From contig JAECUM010017389.1 of the NCBI GenBank assembly GCA_016617855.1, positions 1 to 64,000 on the forward strand: DNA of 64,000 nucleotides. The letters are read 5' to 3'. A program made the translations under genes and the position numbers. This document shows positions 50,363-62,896 of the stretch, one piece after another (position 1 is the stretch's first letter; each line of letters starts with the position of its first letter). The notes below the pieces were generated by a model. It did not search any database and was not told the DNA's origin. It saw nothing but the letters and a program-made list of their open reading frames with translations. The DNA is from Megalonaias nervosa (Eukaryota; Mollusca; Bivalvia; Unionida; Unionidae).

Positions 50363-50393
<31 letters not shown>
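50363..50393. repeat. (ATT)n microsatellite
   Basis: Ten TTA units. Confidence 0.95.
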
Positions 50394-50626
50394 GAGTTTA
50401 TAAAATGTTTGACCTGAGGCACATTATAAGCCAATTGAGGCTAAACGTAGTCTCCACAATTTACCAATTTGTAAAACATTCCAGAGTAGTATCACGCGAC
50501 TGTTTACGACGAGCAAGTGGCACAAAACGAAAGCGAAGTCAATTCGTAACAACTGGAATTATTGTAACGTTACGACATAATCAAGAAATACTATTTTTAT
50601 ATTTATATGCTACTGTAAGGCCATAG

Positions 50627-51523
50627 TGTTATGTATATTTAATTTTATTGTTAGTTAGTTACTTTTTTTTTTTTTAATTTTATTCCATGCTATTGTAATG
50701 TAATATTGTATGTTGGACTTGACCTTGTCGAAAATTGAGTTCATTTCTGCTTGACAAAAATTGACTTTTTTTATTTTATTCTGTGTAAACAACCAATACA
50801 TAGCTAAATTATTCTCTGTGTGTATAGGATTAAAATCAGAATTGTTATTAATAGAAGTAAATATGTTTATTTGGGTCTAGGACTTGGTTTTGGAATTTCC
50901 TAAATGCCTTTGACATAATCCAAGTTATGTTTTTTATTTTGTAAACATTAGGATCATTTTAGAAGGTTATTTTCCATTAGGTAATGGTTTCTTTTTAGAT
51001 GCTAATTGTGACCTGAGGTCAGGTAGAGAGCTATTTAATCTTGTAATTGAGAGGATTTTTTTCAGTTGTGCTTTAAGACCTAGCACTTTTAAGTTGTTTT
51101 ATATGTTGTGTCCAGTATTTCATTTTTGGGCTGGAAAATTTATTTCTTCAAATTATTGAATTTAAAGTGATTATTTTCTCTGGAAATACAAAAGTGCACT
51201 GTTAAAATTCTTGGACAGAGACATTCACTGGAATTTATAATGAACTCAAACCTGGAATTATATTACTGTGATTCAGCAAAAAAAAAACCCCACCCTGTTG
51301 ACACATAAACACTTTATAAGCTATAACAGACACATATTCGCCTTCAGTGTTTGGATGTATTCTGGACTTGTACTGAATTGTATTCAGGACTTTAAATTAT
51401 TAGGACTTGTGTCTGTCATTTTCACGTTGTATTCTATGGAAATAAATTATTTATTGAATTTTATAAAGCTTGTTGCTTTTCACTCTTTTCTGTTACTTAT
51501 TTTAAGAGCATAGACTCGTAACA
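50627..51523 (+). mobile_element. Solo LTR, copy B, with ATAG target duplication
   Basis: Starts TGTTATG, ends CGTAACA (TGTTA/TAACA inverted ends), 897 bp, flanked by ATAG at 50,623-50,626 and 51,524-51,527. It is homologous to 22,255-23,088. A 4-bp duplication and TG...CA ends fit a Gypsy-type retrotransposon LTR left by recombination. No coding capacity. Confidence 0.75.
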
Positions 51524-51539
51524 ATAGTCAGTCTCAATA

Positions 51540-52420
51540 GAATAAATATTTTATGGTTTTCTTAAATAACATTACAACATTTATTGCGCCAATGATATCT
51601 ATACAACTGATCTAGCAGAACCTGTTGATCTACCTTTTTGACAACATCACTCATTAAATAATATTTACTCTTATAGCGAATAACATAAATAAGTATCGGA
51701 GAAAAGTTATTATTACAAAGTCGTCCTCGGGGGTGACAGGTTAGAAATTTGTCAATTGTTATTACATCGACGCCTGATGGTATCTGATGTGAAGTTTTGT
51801 CTATATCAACGCCTTACACCCCAATAACAACAACAACAAAACCCCACCTACCCACTCCTTTGACTTCCAATCAAAATTTACAAACCCCAGAGTAAAACGA
51901 ACCATTATACGTTAAAACTATGTAATTGCACAGACCTTCCTGCACTCCACCACTCACACGGCATGTGGTAGGTTTTACAAGCCGATCTTCGGAATTATTG
52001 CATTTCACCTCGAAAACATGTTACACCAGCGGATATTAAAGGTCAGTGGCATATGTCAAGCAAGGGATTTCACTAAAATTGGACACGATTTTGCTTTTGA
52101 AAGACTGCACTGCATAGAAAGTAACAACGAGATTGCTATAACAACACGTACCGTATACAAGCCTAACTTTCGAAAAAAAGGAATATCCTAGTGTAACCGT
52201 AACAACCTTTCTTATATATTAAAATAATGATCATAACAATATATCGCTGGCATGACCCGCTATGACATTCTACCCTATATCGACGAATCTTGGCTAGCGA
52301 AAATCAGGCTATGTATTCTATCGCAGTTAAGAGGCTAATGAAAGAAAAGTTCAATCTACATAAAAGTTATTGTTTTGTTGATTAAGACTGCTGATCTGAT
52401 GTTAGAAAGGAAGTAAATTG
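51540..52420. other. Gene-free interval
   Basis: Intronic-type AT-rich DNA without a supported gene or RNA. Confidence 0.5.
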
Positions 52421-52427
52421 GAATTAT

Positions 52428-52583
52428 AAGGATTAAATGATCATGGTTGGGTATTTATCGATGTGTAAATTTTACCTAATCACTCACAAAGTTAACATAA
52501 AGTCCTTCGGACTTTATTTACTTTTGAGTGATTAGGTAAAATTTACATATCGATAAATACCCAAGCATGATCATTTAATCCTT
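52428..52583. mobile_element. Foldback MITE, near-perfect hairpin
   Basis: Arms starting AAGGATTAAATGATCATG and running about 60 bp through GGGTATTTATCGAT and GTAAATTTTACCTAATCACT pair with the reverse complement at the right end. The centre is a second hairpin, AAAGTCCTTCGGACTTTAT. No coding capacity. A second copy at 49,864 supports mobility. Confidence 0.85.
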
Positions 52584-52589
52584 TAATAC

Positions 52590-53160
52590 TTGTATTGTCA
52601 TGCAAATAAGTAGCTTCAGACTTTTTGGAAATAATGCTTCATTTTAAAAGCTGATTTTTCAATGGCACAGATTAGTCAGAGAAACAAAAATTGAACTTAC
52701 AATTGTACGTCGATCTAATATATTTTATATTTTTGTTTCTGTGCAGCAGCAAAATCAGAGACAATTTCAAAGATATTTCTTTTTCAAAGTTACATTAAAA
52801 GTTTTAATTATTAATATCCCCTTTTTATCTATCTTATCATCCAATCATGAACAATACAAGAGTTTTGGGATCGCAGGGGTTTGAATATCAGTTCTCCAGA
52901 TTTGTTTTGGTCATATAATGTCCGATTTCTTTGTTATATTTCACTCTTATGTGATTTGAGTTGGAGATATATACACCATACGAAAACTCAAACTTCGCCT
53001 TTCACAACAGATGATTACATAAAAAAAATATTATGAAGATATACTTTTTTGTCATATTTCAGCATCTTCACAGACTTGTTCAATCGTTACGGGGAGCTTA
53101 CTGGAATATAACCATGTTTCAGAGACTTATCTTCCAGGTAGTGTACATCACCTAACATAC
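52590..53160. other. Gene-free interval
   Basis: AT-rich intronic DNA; nothing supported. Confidence 0.45.
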
Positions 53161-53182
53161 TATGTTTCTATGATAAGATATG

Positions 53183-53465
53183 GCGTTTTTGTAGCAAGTT
53201 GGGTTTTACAGGGTCGGGTTGATAGGACACATCCTACGTAAGCAGCCAACCAACATTACCAGACAGGCATTGAGGTGGAACCCACAAGGCAAGCGGAGAA
53301 GGGGTCGACCAAGAAGCACCTGGCGACGTGACCTTGAGGCGGACATCACTAAGCTGGGTCACACCTGGAGTCAGCTAGAGGGGATGGCACAGGACAGACG
53401 TCTCTGGCGATCTTTTGTGGGCGGCCTATACTCCGGCAGGAGTGACGGGCATAACTGAGTAACTA
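53183..53465 (+). mobile_element. 5'-truncated non-LTR retroposon tail with 13-bp target duplication
   Basis: The frame to the TGA at 53,456 encodes IGHILRKQPTNITRQALRWN, GKRRRGRPRSTWRRDLEAD and MAQDRRLWRSFVGGLYS, the C-terminal end of a common family of animal LINE reverse transcriptases (GKRRRGRPRxTWRR signature, DUF6451-like). It is flanked by ATGATAAGATATG at 53,170-53,182 and 53,466-53,478, proving a 5'-truncated retroposition. Confidence 0.85.
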
Positions 53466-53998
53466 ATGATAAGATATGAAACGTTTATCTCAGTTTGTAA
53501 TTCCTTCTACCCCTCAGCAAGATTCGGGAAGCTTTTTGTTGTTTTTGTTTTTGGTGGTGGTGGTGGCGTTTGCGTAACAGTCAAAACATTGTTTATGTAT
53601 TCGTCATTTTTGACATTAGAGAAGAGATGAAGAGGTTAAAACTGGTGGTAAAGTAAATTAACATACAATGATGTCTAGTAATACTGGAATATATACATGT
53701 GAAACTGGTTATAAATATAAAATAAATCAATTGCAATGCATCTCTCAAACACTGAAATGTATGTTTTTAGACATTCTTTAGTGAAAAGTGTGAGGTATGT
53801 TAGTATGTAGTAGGTAGTGATTCCATGCAACTGTAGATCAAGAGGCCAGTAAATAAACACCTGTGTTTGTCTTCTGTTCTTGAAAGATGAAGCTCTTATC
53901 AGTTAAATACTGACATTAAAATGAAAGGTTTCATTTTTGTTTAACAATTTAAACACCAATGCTGTGCTTCAGATCGTCATCTTAGTTCTAATTTTCAG

Positions 53999-54168
53999 GT
54001 ACTATGATCTTCAATGTCAGCAAAAGCTCACCGGTTAACATCAGCTACAGCATAAACAATACAAGCCCATCTGTTCTTCAAACTTATTTCAGAGATTTTC
54101 AAAACGACTCGTTGTTTATATTTTATCTGAATAAGACTTTAGATTTGGAGGAACTGTACAGTTTATTG
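53999..54168 (+). CDS. Host gene exon 2 (cadherin-like extracellular segment)
   Basis: Acceptor TAATTTTCAG ends at 53,998 and donor TTG|GTAAGT starts at 54,169. Entered in phase 1 (first two bases complete a Gly codon), the exon reads TMIFNVSKSSPVNISYSINN ... DSLFIFYLNKTLDLEELYSLL. N-glycosylation sites NVS, NIS, NNT, NTS, NDS and NKT are dense. The FxLNKTLDxEEL pattern is like the end of a cadherin repeat (NxTLDRE). The exon ends in phase 0. Confidence 0.6.
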
Positions 54169-55959
54169 GTAAGTTTAACTTTTTGCACAATGAACGATTT
54201 TAGTAAATATTAAAGCGGAGTTTATTGGTTTACAATTCTGTAAATATCAAAGTTCTCGTACTTTATAGAACAACTATAAGTATGTGATAGGACGAGTCCG
54301 TGCGTGTATGTCAGACAGTGTTCAACAAACTGTGTATCATTCGTAGCATGGATTCGCATAATTTTCTGATGACATTTTGTATCCATGGAGTATGAATGAT
54401 ATTTTAATGTAAAATGTTGTAGCACTGCTATTAACAATTCACAAAAATAAGTTTATAAACTAACTGACTATCAGATTGATTGACTGATTTCAACGGTTAC
54501 TAATATTTGTTGTCATGAGTTTTCTTGTGTATATATATTCTTTCTTTTGCAATTAGTGTTTGATTTTGTGCAAAATTCGGTGTTAGAAATTATAATGTTG
54601 TTTCTGTCGAGGGTATTATATCTTCTGCAGCTATAACTGACTTGAGAACCAGATAGGTTAAATTTATCTACTTTAATAACCTTCTTTTCAGTTACGAACG
54701 ACCATTCATCTTTTTTCCAGGGCACAGCTCCTGGGACAATATCCTTCACTTTTAGCTGTGAATCGGTAAAGTGTTTGCGTTTTCTCTCCGTCTCAGAACC
54801 TTTGTTAATTTAAATTTTCTGTACACTATTTGAGTAGCAAGGTGCATAAAATTTAGTTAAACAGTACCTAAACGTTGAAGTAATATTGCAATCACAGAAA
54901 CGATGTTCAATACTTTCGTTCTCGCTCTTACAGAAAGTGCATTTGTAGTCGTCGAAGATGTTAATTCTTTAAAAATCTATTATTAACAATTATTCTGTTA
55001 GTTAATTTAAAATTAAAAGAGGTTAACTTTTAGTTACAAGTTTCACCCGTCTATAAAACTCAGACTACTACTCACTACTTCTATTATTAGTTAATACTTG
55101 CATCGAAGTTACTTACTTAGTAGTGTGTTGCCTCTATGCATTTTTATAAAAATCATAGCAAATAAACTTCAGTGATTTTTACTTCTGCAGGTTCATTAAT
55201 TTTATGCTTCTGCTTATCCAAATTAATGTAATCCATATAGTTTTGATTGCAACTTTGCATGATTTAGAATATTTTATATTAAGGGGAAGTATTTTAAACA
55301 ATTGTTGCATCCAGTTTTTCGTTTTATCATTTCAAAAGGTAATCACTTGGTTCTTCTTTCTAATTGGATACTGATAAAATTAAATCTCACCAAAAACAGT
55401 TTTTAAGGAACTTCCCCCCCCCAAAAAAAATATAATTTCCTCCTCCCTAAATTACAAATATCCTTTATATTTCTAAATATAGATGCATACACAAAGTTCT
55501 GCAACTCTCCATCCTCATTGTACAATTACCTTTAAGCCCATCTTATCTTAGTATAGCTAATAAATGAACAAATATATATGATGTTTAATCCTCCCTCATT
55601 CCCCGGGAACATTAGTATATCACGTTTAATTCTCTCTACTTTCCCATTCCACACAAATGTCAATAAGGTATGATTCAGTTCTGCTTCAAATTTTGTTGAT
55701 GGATTGTGCAAGTGCAGAGAAAAAGATATATCAGAAAGGGCAGCACAAGAGTTTTTACAACAATTACTTTACCAACTACTGGAATATGATTTTGACTCCT
55801 GCTTGCCAGTATTCTTTTTGCCTCCATTAGTTTCTTCATGTAATTATTTTCAACCATTCTGATGTAAATTTTGAGAAAGATTGATGCCAAGGAGTGTAGA
55901 GATAGATGACCAGTTTAGGTTCTTATCGGGACATATTCTTTCATTGAAAATTTCTTGTT

Positions 55960-58042
55960 TCCAACCCTAATAGCCGTTTCCATTTTCTGTTACATTTAAG
56001 TCTAATAGAAATAAAACTTGCAAGATGTTCATAGTTATTTTAAGAGACTGTTGAGATTCCTCGAGAAGAATAAAAGTGTCATCGGCATACTGAGCCAATT
56101 TATGCTCATTGACATGACAGAGTCCCCGTACATCCACATTTTGCATATTAGTTGTAGCTAAAATCTCAACACCGATGATAAACAAATAAGGCTCAATAGG
56201 ATGTACTTGACGACATCCTTTTTCAAGTCTAAAAATGATGACATATTTCGATGCTTATAACACAGACTTCAGATCCATTACAAAACAGTCTAAACCATTT
56301 GCAAACAGAATCACCAAAGTTCAAAGATTGTATAGCTTTTTCCATAAAACTGCAATTAATTGAGTGGAAAGCCTTTTCAAAGTCTATTAACAATAATAGA
56401 ACCAAATCGGTTTTCGTTCTCTAATTGATCCATGATATCATATAATAACCTTGTATTTTCTCCAATAAATCTACCACGCATAAATCCTTTTTGACATAAC
56501 TAATTATGGATGGAAGAACCTTTTAATCCTAGCGGAAATAGCTTATAGCAATCTTACAATCAATATTTAGACGTGATATAGATCTCCAAATTTTAAAACA
56601 TTTCTGTCTTTTTCTTCCTTTGGTAGAAATGTGATGACTCTTTGAGTCTCAAAATGTGCAAGTTTTCCCATAGTATGTCCATTATTTACTGATCTCTGCA
56701 TAAAAATCCCCCACTGAGTCTTCCGAAAAGAATTTACAGAATTGTGCGGTAAATCCACCTGAGCCAGGATTTTTCCCATTTCCGCTTTGGAGACATACCG
56801 TATTGTTAATTGTAAGTAAAACCTCGCATGATTCTCTTTCCTCTTGACTAAGTTTATTATTGTGATTAAAACTCTGTTTTTACTTTCTTGAATAATCTTA
56901 ACATTAAGCTAAGGAATTCTACTTTTGTACAATTCCATGTAAAACTGTTTTGGTGCATCGGAAATAACAAATTGGTCTGATATATTTGTCCCATCATCTA
57001 AAGTAACTTCCTTTATTGTCTTACTAACATAATTTCTTTGCTTAAGATTTAAAAAATACTTCCTGTTTTTTTTTTCTCTCCCAACTCATACCATCTAGCT
57101 TTGGATCACCTTTTATGCATTTTATTTAGATTCCTCTAATTCTGTTTTCTTCTTCTTCTAAATTTTCCAGAGTTCCTCCATCTATGTAATCTGACAATCC
57201 CTTATGAAGTTTTACTATTTCCTATTCAACTTTCTTGAATTTTCCAATTTCTCGTTTGATTTCCTAAGAGAATAACATGCAGTATCAGATCGTATTTTCA
57301 TTTTCAAAATTTTAAAGAACATTGGATCATTACAGGAACGAGAAACATTGCGAGAATTTACGTTATTTACTCTTACCTAATGTTCATTTACAGTATCAGT
57401 TATACACTTTTTGACTTAATCAATATAAATATTATTCCTCAAACAGTTGAGCATTAAATTTCCAACATCCTTTTCACTTGGACACTTTGAGAAAGACCCA
57501 CTCAGAACAATAGCTGAATGACCAGTCTTAGACTTTGTTAAAATAAATGCATCTACCATATTTATGTACATATCATCAGATACAAGAAAGTAATCTTATC
57601 TACATTGTTTCAAGGAGATATTTGCATCCAGGTATACATCTTTTAGTCTTGATTGAAATTTCTCCAGCGGTTGATTAATTCCAATTCCTAATCAGGTCTT
57701 GAATTGCTGCTCAAGAATGTTGGTGTTTGTCGTTAAAAATCATAAGTATCAAAATTGAAGTTTTCAACAGTATTCCATTCTCCACACATTGTAATTAATG
57801 AGTTCTCAAAAACTTAAACCTCTTCCTTTCAGATTTCTAGAAAATCTATGATTATCATCATAGTACCCATACACATTTACCGGGGTTATTCTGTTTCCAT
57901 TAATTGTAATATCTAACATAATAAATCTCCCTTGACTGACACATCTTACTCTATGTATCCCAGACACAAAAGCATTTCTAAAGAATATTTCGAACCCAGC
58001 ACTATTACTAGTACAGTGGCTAATATGCATTTGTATCCCCAT
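55960..58042 (-). pseudogene. LINE ORF2 remnant (endonuclease and reverse transcriptase)
   Basis: An endonuclease piece at 58,042-57,806 (FEIFFRNAFVSGIHRVRCVS, TPVNVYGYYDDNHRF) and reverse transcriptase pieces down to 55,960, including the active-site box YADDTFIL and upstream FEKAF-type segment near 56,370. Frames change repeatedly and no piece exceeds about 80 codons. The enzyme would nick target DNA and prime cDNA synthesis; this copy cannot. Confidence 0.65.
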
Positions 58043-59240
58043 TCAGCAGCCCAATATATTTCATCAGTCTTTTGTACTATGAGTATATTTCAATCATACT
58101 ATAGATACATTTTTTGTTTTACCCAATGGAAAATGTCTCTTGGTTTAATGATTGAACTTTGCAGGCCTCTAACATTCATACATAAATTGTTATGTTATTG
58201 TCAATGAAAACAGCAGAAATTTTTACATATACCTGTTCTTGTACAGGAAGGAAGCGTCACCTCGAATGTATCATACACACAGCATTCACACTCACACAAA
58301 AATACAAACATCCGTGATAAGACCATCCATGGTGTTACAGCAAATACTGTGATTTGGCAGTTAAATATTGATACAGTGGTTAATAAACAACAAGTGAAAA
58401 AAATTAATCCATCTGAGACAACTCATATGCAACCCCGACAGATCATTCTGGAGCTTAATCAATTTAGCGCACAAATAGGCACATAAAATACGAGTATAAA
58501 TTACAAGTGAAAGAATGAATGAAAGAAGAAGAAAGGAAAGGAAAGCATGTATGAATGAGAATATACGTGGATGTGGTTGGTGAGAGAATGAATGATTTAG
58601 GATACGGGACGGGAAATTTAATCGTGGATGAGTACTGTTGAAAAAGACGAGTGAATGACTGAGTAAATAAATGTATGTACGAATAAAAGATGATTTATGA
58701 ATTGGTGAATTAATTGATATAGGAAAGTTATGACACAATGGATGAGTGCATAAGTGACAGAGCTGATGAGGAACAGAATGAATTAAGTAAGTAGCCAGTA
58801 ATTAAATAAATTGATAAATAGATCCCACCAACCCCCACCCCACCCCAAATGGAAATGAGCATTCACACGAAACGGCAATAATACTAAGCAGCAAAATGCA
58901 GGTTACACATACCTATTGGGCCTATTTCATGAGTTCATAATTGAACATTCTAATTTTCTCATCAATTTCATCATAAATGACAAATTTTATCTATTGTCCT
59001 GATTTCGTTGTACGATACACAAAACCATTAATGTACCATGCACTATCAGTCTTCTGATGTTTTGATCAGTTTATTTACAAGATCAATATTCATCTTGCTT
59101 GAAATCCTTCCGCTTCTGATCAATGGAAGTTTACAATAAAAAATCGAGAATTTGACAAACACTGGCCGTGGCTGTCCCTGTCAGCCGGAAATCCTATCCA
59201 CCACCACCATCTCCCTGTTATCGAAGTTAATCCTTGTGAC

Positions 59241-59711
59241 TCATTTCACCAATTTCGGAATTCTATCTCCCAGAGTTTCATTTTCCTCTTCCTCCAGCCC
59301 CAATAATTTAACATTCAGCTTCCTCGAATATTGTTCAGTTTGGTCTGAAGCTGCACTTGCTTGCTTCGATCTCCTGTCGGAGTCTTTCAGGTTACTCCTC
59401 ATTTTGTAACTTTCCTTCTTTGCCTCTTGTAATTTTCCTTTCAATTGAAACTTCTCAAATTCCAGTGAATCAACCATATCCATCAACGCTCCTGTCCTCT
59501 CCTTTACTACCCTTTCACTTTCTACTACAATCTCTTTTCTAAAATCTTCCTTCGCGTTCTCTAACAATTCCCTAACAATAGTTGAGAAAATTTCCGTAAG
59601 GTTGTCTTTTTTCACCAGATTGGATATAACACAACCTACTTTAGACGTTCCTTGTGATAGTCCAGATATATTAATAAGTCTTTTAATATTACTCACTGCA
59701 GACTGATACAT
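59241..59711 (-). pseudogene. LINE ORF1 remnant (coiled-coil)
   Basis: Longest intact piece of the LINE: 156 codons. A helical charged stretch (VERTKEER-like KERTGALMDMVDSLEFEKFQ, LKGKLQEAKKESYKMRSNLK) precedes the EQYSRxxNVxxxGxxEEE motif that starts the RNA-binding region of L1-type ORF1 proteins. Would act as a trimeric RNA chaperone for LINE RNA. It ends within a Pro/Lys run at 59,241, so the RRM and C-terminal domains are lost. Confidence 0.65.
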
Positions 59712-60548
59712 CTACAATTTCATCTCAATTAGCTTTCAAAATTAACCAAGATGGAAGATGTACTGAGGTTTTAAATTGTATCGTCACTTACATACAATAC
59801 TGCAAACAGAACGCATTTATGTAATCACCCAAATACTGATTGCAAAGACTCTTCCATTTGTTCCTCAATTATTTTACTCATTTTGTTTCTGTGCTCATTC
59901 ATCCTCGATCAGTAGGTTCCGAAACACAACAATCCTCAGTTCAATTTTACAACAGCTAAATCTGTTGCAGTAAAGTTCTATATTGATATTATAACAATTT
60001 CAAATAAAACATTACATGAAATGTTTGTATGTAAATCTACAGCAAAGGATTATAGCAAGATTTAGGACTTTCGGTCCCCCCCAGCAGTGGTTATCGTCCC
60101 CCTTCCATGACCATATTCCGATAAAACCCGTCTCGCACGTGTTTATGGAAGTGCAGTGTCTCCTTTTCTTTTACGACTTTTCGTTCATGCATTAATTGAT
60201 CCGATCATATTTTTGATCATGTTCTATCTCTGCATCATTATTTTTCTGAAAACTTCACAATGAAGGCCAATTGGCAAATGTTAAATGTTTGGGGCTGTAA
60301 GTACAACCTATGGTATCAGAAGAGCTACTGCGATCTGTGAAGTTCACTTCATGCACTTTAATTATGTATTATTATACTTATATAAACAATTTCTTTTTTA
60401 AGTATATCCAATACTTGCATAACATAATTAAATTTCATAATTCAGTTATGGAATTTTCCCTACAACAAATATTTGACTTTGACAAAATAATTAATTTGAT
60501 GATTCTGGAAACATTTGATCTCATCTGCAAAAACAAATAGCTTCGCCC

Positions 60549-60800
60549 TTGTTGTGCCTTCCCCCCCCCCCATTGTTCATTGCATTTCAGCATGATTTAA
60601 GAAAGGTTTTATCACAAGATAGAAGATGGATGTGCATCCACATCAAAACAATTAGCGTAAGAAGTGAGATAATCCAATCTGAAGGCATATTTAAGCACGT
60701 TCGGTGGACTTCTCTTTTTGAGGATACTCACATAAATGATATCGAGCTTGAGACTACTCATTTCAGCCATAGTGGGACAAAATAAGGTCATAAGCTGTAT
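60549..60800. other. Short interval before the second SINE
   Basis: No gene; a C10 run at about 60,563. The stretch 59,780-60,540 is likewise gene-free, AT-rich intron. Confidence 0.4.
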
Positions 60801-60816
60801 ACTGTTACCAGTTAAG

Positions 60817-61055
60817 GACTCTGGGTTGTCGAGTGGTTTAAAGTACTAGGCTTAATTGATCACCGCCATCTCACTCCTGTTCGTGTGGGTTCGAAAATCA
60901 GGCTCGGCCAATGCGGGTATGTGAGAAAGCTTGCCATTTGCTTCTCGTGGGTCGTTGGCTCTTACTGGGATTTTCTCGGGTGTTTCCTCCGCCAAATATT
61001 CTGGCCGCCATGCGTAGCCTATCATGCGTTGAAAAATGGTGTTAAAACAAAAACA
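60817..61055 (+). mobile_element. tRNA-derived SINE, older copy
   Basis: Same family as 16,134-16,390: TTGTCGAGTGGTTTAAAG (A-box region), GTGGGTTCGAAAATC (B-box region), TGTGAGAAAGCTTGCC, TTCCTCCGCC, TGGCCGCCATGCGTAGCC and GAAAAATGGTGTTAAA. Flanks ACTGTTACCAGTTAAG (60,801-60,816) and ACTGTCAGCAGTTATG (61,056-61,071) look like a decayed target duplication (13 of 16 matching). Confidence 0.85.
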
Positions 61056-61071
61056 ACTGTCAGCAGTTATG

Positions 61072-61985
61072 AATTGTTTGAAAAGTATTAAACTGAAAAA
61101 CCCCATGAGCTTACATTTCAGTTTACGAAACCCATTCCGGAAACAACTGGAGCACTAAATTAAAACAGGAGGTACACTCCTTCTACCACCAAATGAGTTA
61201 CTTGTAGTAAAAATATCCCCTCATCATTTGGCAAGCGAACAGATTTAATAAAGTAAGAACAAACTTCGATTATTCTGATTTTATTTCAGATGAAGATATA
61301 GTTCGTCCAAATATTAGTACTTACAGCTTGAGCTGAACGTTATGCTTTAAACCTTCTGTTGAAGTAGGCAACTGTCGTGTTCTTGATTGTTTACCAGTCC
61401 AAATCTAAAAGATATGTAATTACCAGATGTAGTACACTTTCCAAGGGTGTGGTTAGATGAGTACATGCATACTTCTGTCACAGGCTCCCGGATCTAATAT
61501 TGCTCGTGCTGGCATAACCTAGGGGGTGTAATCGCTTGAAAAATATTAAAATTCCCAACTTATATATCAGAAAATGATAGAAATTCCCGAGCATGAAAAT
61601 CTTTCTTTATTTAAATCGACAATAGACAACTGGCCTTACATTAGCGTATCAGTTTAATATTGCTTCCACCACTACCCACCTAAACTCCCCCAACCCCCTA
61701 ATAATATTTTGCATGAAAGTTTTTGTTTCTTTGGTCATAATAAAAAGTAAATATGTTAGTGCAAATTTGATATCGTAATATTGGCAATAACAGTGGTACA
61801 GTCACTTTCTCATGCAGAACTTTCAATTATTGTAATGCTATATAAATTTAACTACAGAGTTCTCAGTAACAGTCAAGTTAATAACAAGTATAATTAGCTT
61901 GAATAGATGTTGGTTCTTTCTGATCATAATTATATAATATTTTATTTATCAACTCAGAAATCCATAACTGTATTATTTCATCCTT
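61072..61985. other. Intronic interval
   Basis: No supported gene; ends in the polypyrimidine tract of the exon 3 acceptor. Confidence 0.45.
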
Positions 61986-61994
61986 TTTTTTCAG

Positions 61995-62081
61995 CTCAGG
62001 AAAACAATTTACGTAATAATCAGCTCTGAAAACGAGTTTAATCCTTGCTTAAATATATCCGGGAACCTGAATATACTAGAA
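61995..62081 (+). CDS. Host gene exon 3 (cadherin-like)
   Basis: Acceptor TTTTTTTTCAG ends at 61,994; donor GAA|GTAAGG at 62,082. Exactly 29 codons, phase 0 at both ends: LRKTIYVIISSENEFNPCLN then ISGNLNILE. It completes the strand after LDxEEL in exon 2 and contains the linker-like NPC and the start of the (I/V)xEN motif of the next cadherin repeat. One N-glycosylation site (NIS). Confidence 0.6.
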
Positions 62082-62802
62082 GTAAGGTTTGTCTTGAGAG
62101 ATATCTTTCTTCCATCATCTAGTAAACTTGTAAAGTTCATTCTCTTGGTTTATTTTAAGTGTGAGACTGATTATCAATGATTAGTATAGAACGAAGACAA
62201 ACAGATTGTGTATCAGGATGAAACAAAGTTACGTCCCCTTGACGGGAAATTACTTAAAATGTCAGATGTCAGCTATAATTCAGCCCGATATGACCAAGTG
62301 TACAAAATATTCAGTTAGATTTTGAAAAAAAAATCGAAACTTTACAGAATGATGCCAGTCTGCTTTTTCTTCTCATCCATGGCATTTACACACTAAATTA
62401 ACAACTGCCGATTGAAAAGTTCTCCTCGTTAGTTTACAATAATTCGAGGAACTGGACACTAAATCTTTGACGTGGCCATGGACAACATGTTGAAGACCTT
62501 TGCTTAATTTATCTTGGCGATTTTACTCCTGTTATTTTCCACATCCTTGCCCTAGGAAAATACCAAATTTGATTTTCTTTCGTTATCTCGCTATAAAAAT
62601 GGATGTAATAGACAAACAACTCATAACAGTTGGACTTTATGTGATATTTCGACTATTTTTAAAAGAATTTATTAGTTCTTGAGGAAGTGTATGTTCGTGC
62701 CAAAATCAGTAAATTGATTTAATATTTGCCCACATTTAAGATGAATTACTAGGAAATAAACCTTTCTGCAAACTGTCTGAACAATGTCTTTTCATCTTTC
62801 AG

Positions 62803-62895
62803 AATACCACCGTCGGTACTGTAGTTTACAACCTTCTTGAAAGAACGTCAGATAAGGACAGGCCAGTGTCAGGATCATTCTTTTACGATCTGGTG
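62803..62895 (+). CDS. Host gene exon 4 (cadherin-like)
   Basis: Acceptor TTTTCATCTTTCAG ends at 62,802; the likely donor is GTG|GTAATA at 62,896. 31 codons in phase 0: NTTVGTVVYNLLERTSDKDR then PVSGSFFYDLV. Together with exon 3 it gives LEN-TTVGTVVY, the opening strand of a cadherin repeat (ExNxxxGTxV), with DKD where the Ca2+-binding DxD would be. Downstream exons lie outside or were not recognised. Confidence 0.55.
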
Positions 62896-62896
62896 G

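Larger units (their letters stand above)
54510..59711 (-). mobile_element. Decayed L1/Tx1-like LINE
   Basis: Read on minus from 59,711: an ORF1-type coiled-coil protein (EQYSRKLNVKLLGLEEEE, 59,711-59,241); endonuclease remnant QGRFIMLDITINGNRITPVN (57,930); reverse transcriptase blocks VITFLPKEEKDRN (56,640), GRFIGENTRLLYDIMDQLEN (56,450), AQYADDTFILLEE with the catalytic Y-x-DD box (56,085), VVGKVIVVKTLVLPFLIYLF (55,770); and a zf-RVT-type CTFCKSENESIEH (54,930). Many stops and shifts. It lies antisense in the intron between host exons 2 and 3. Confidence 0.8.
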
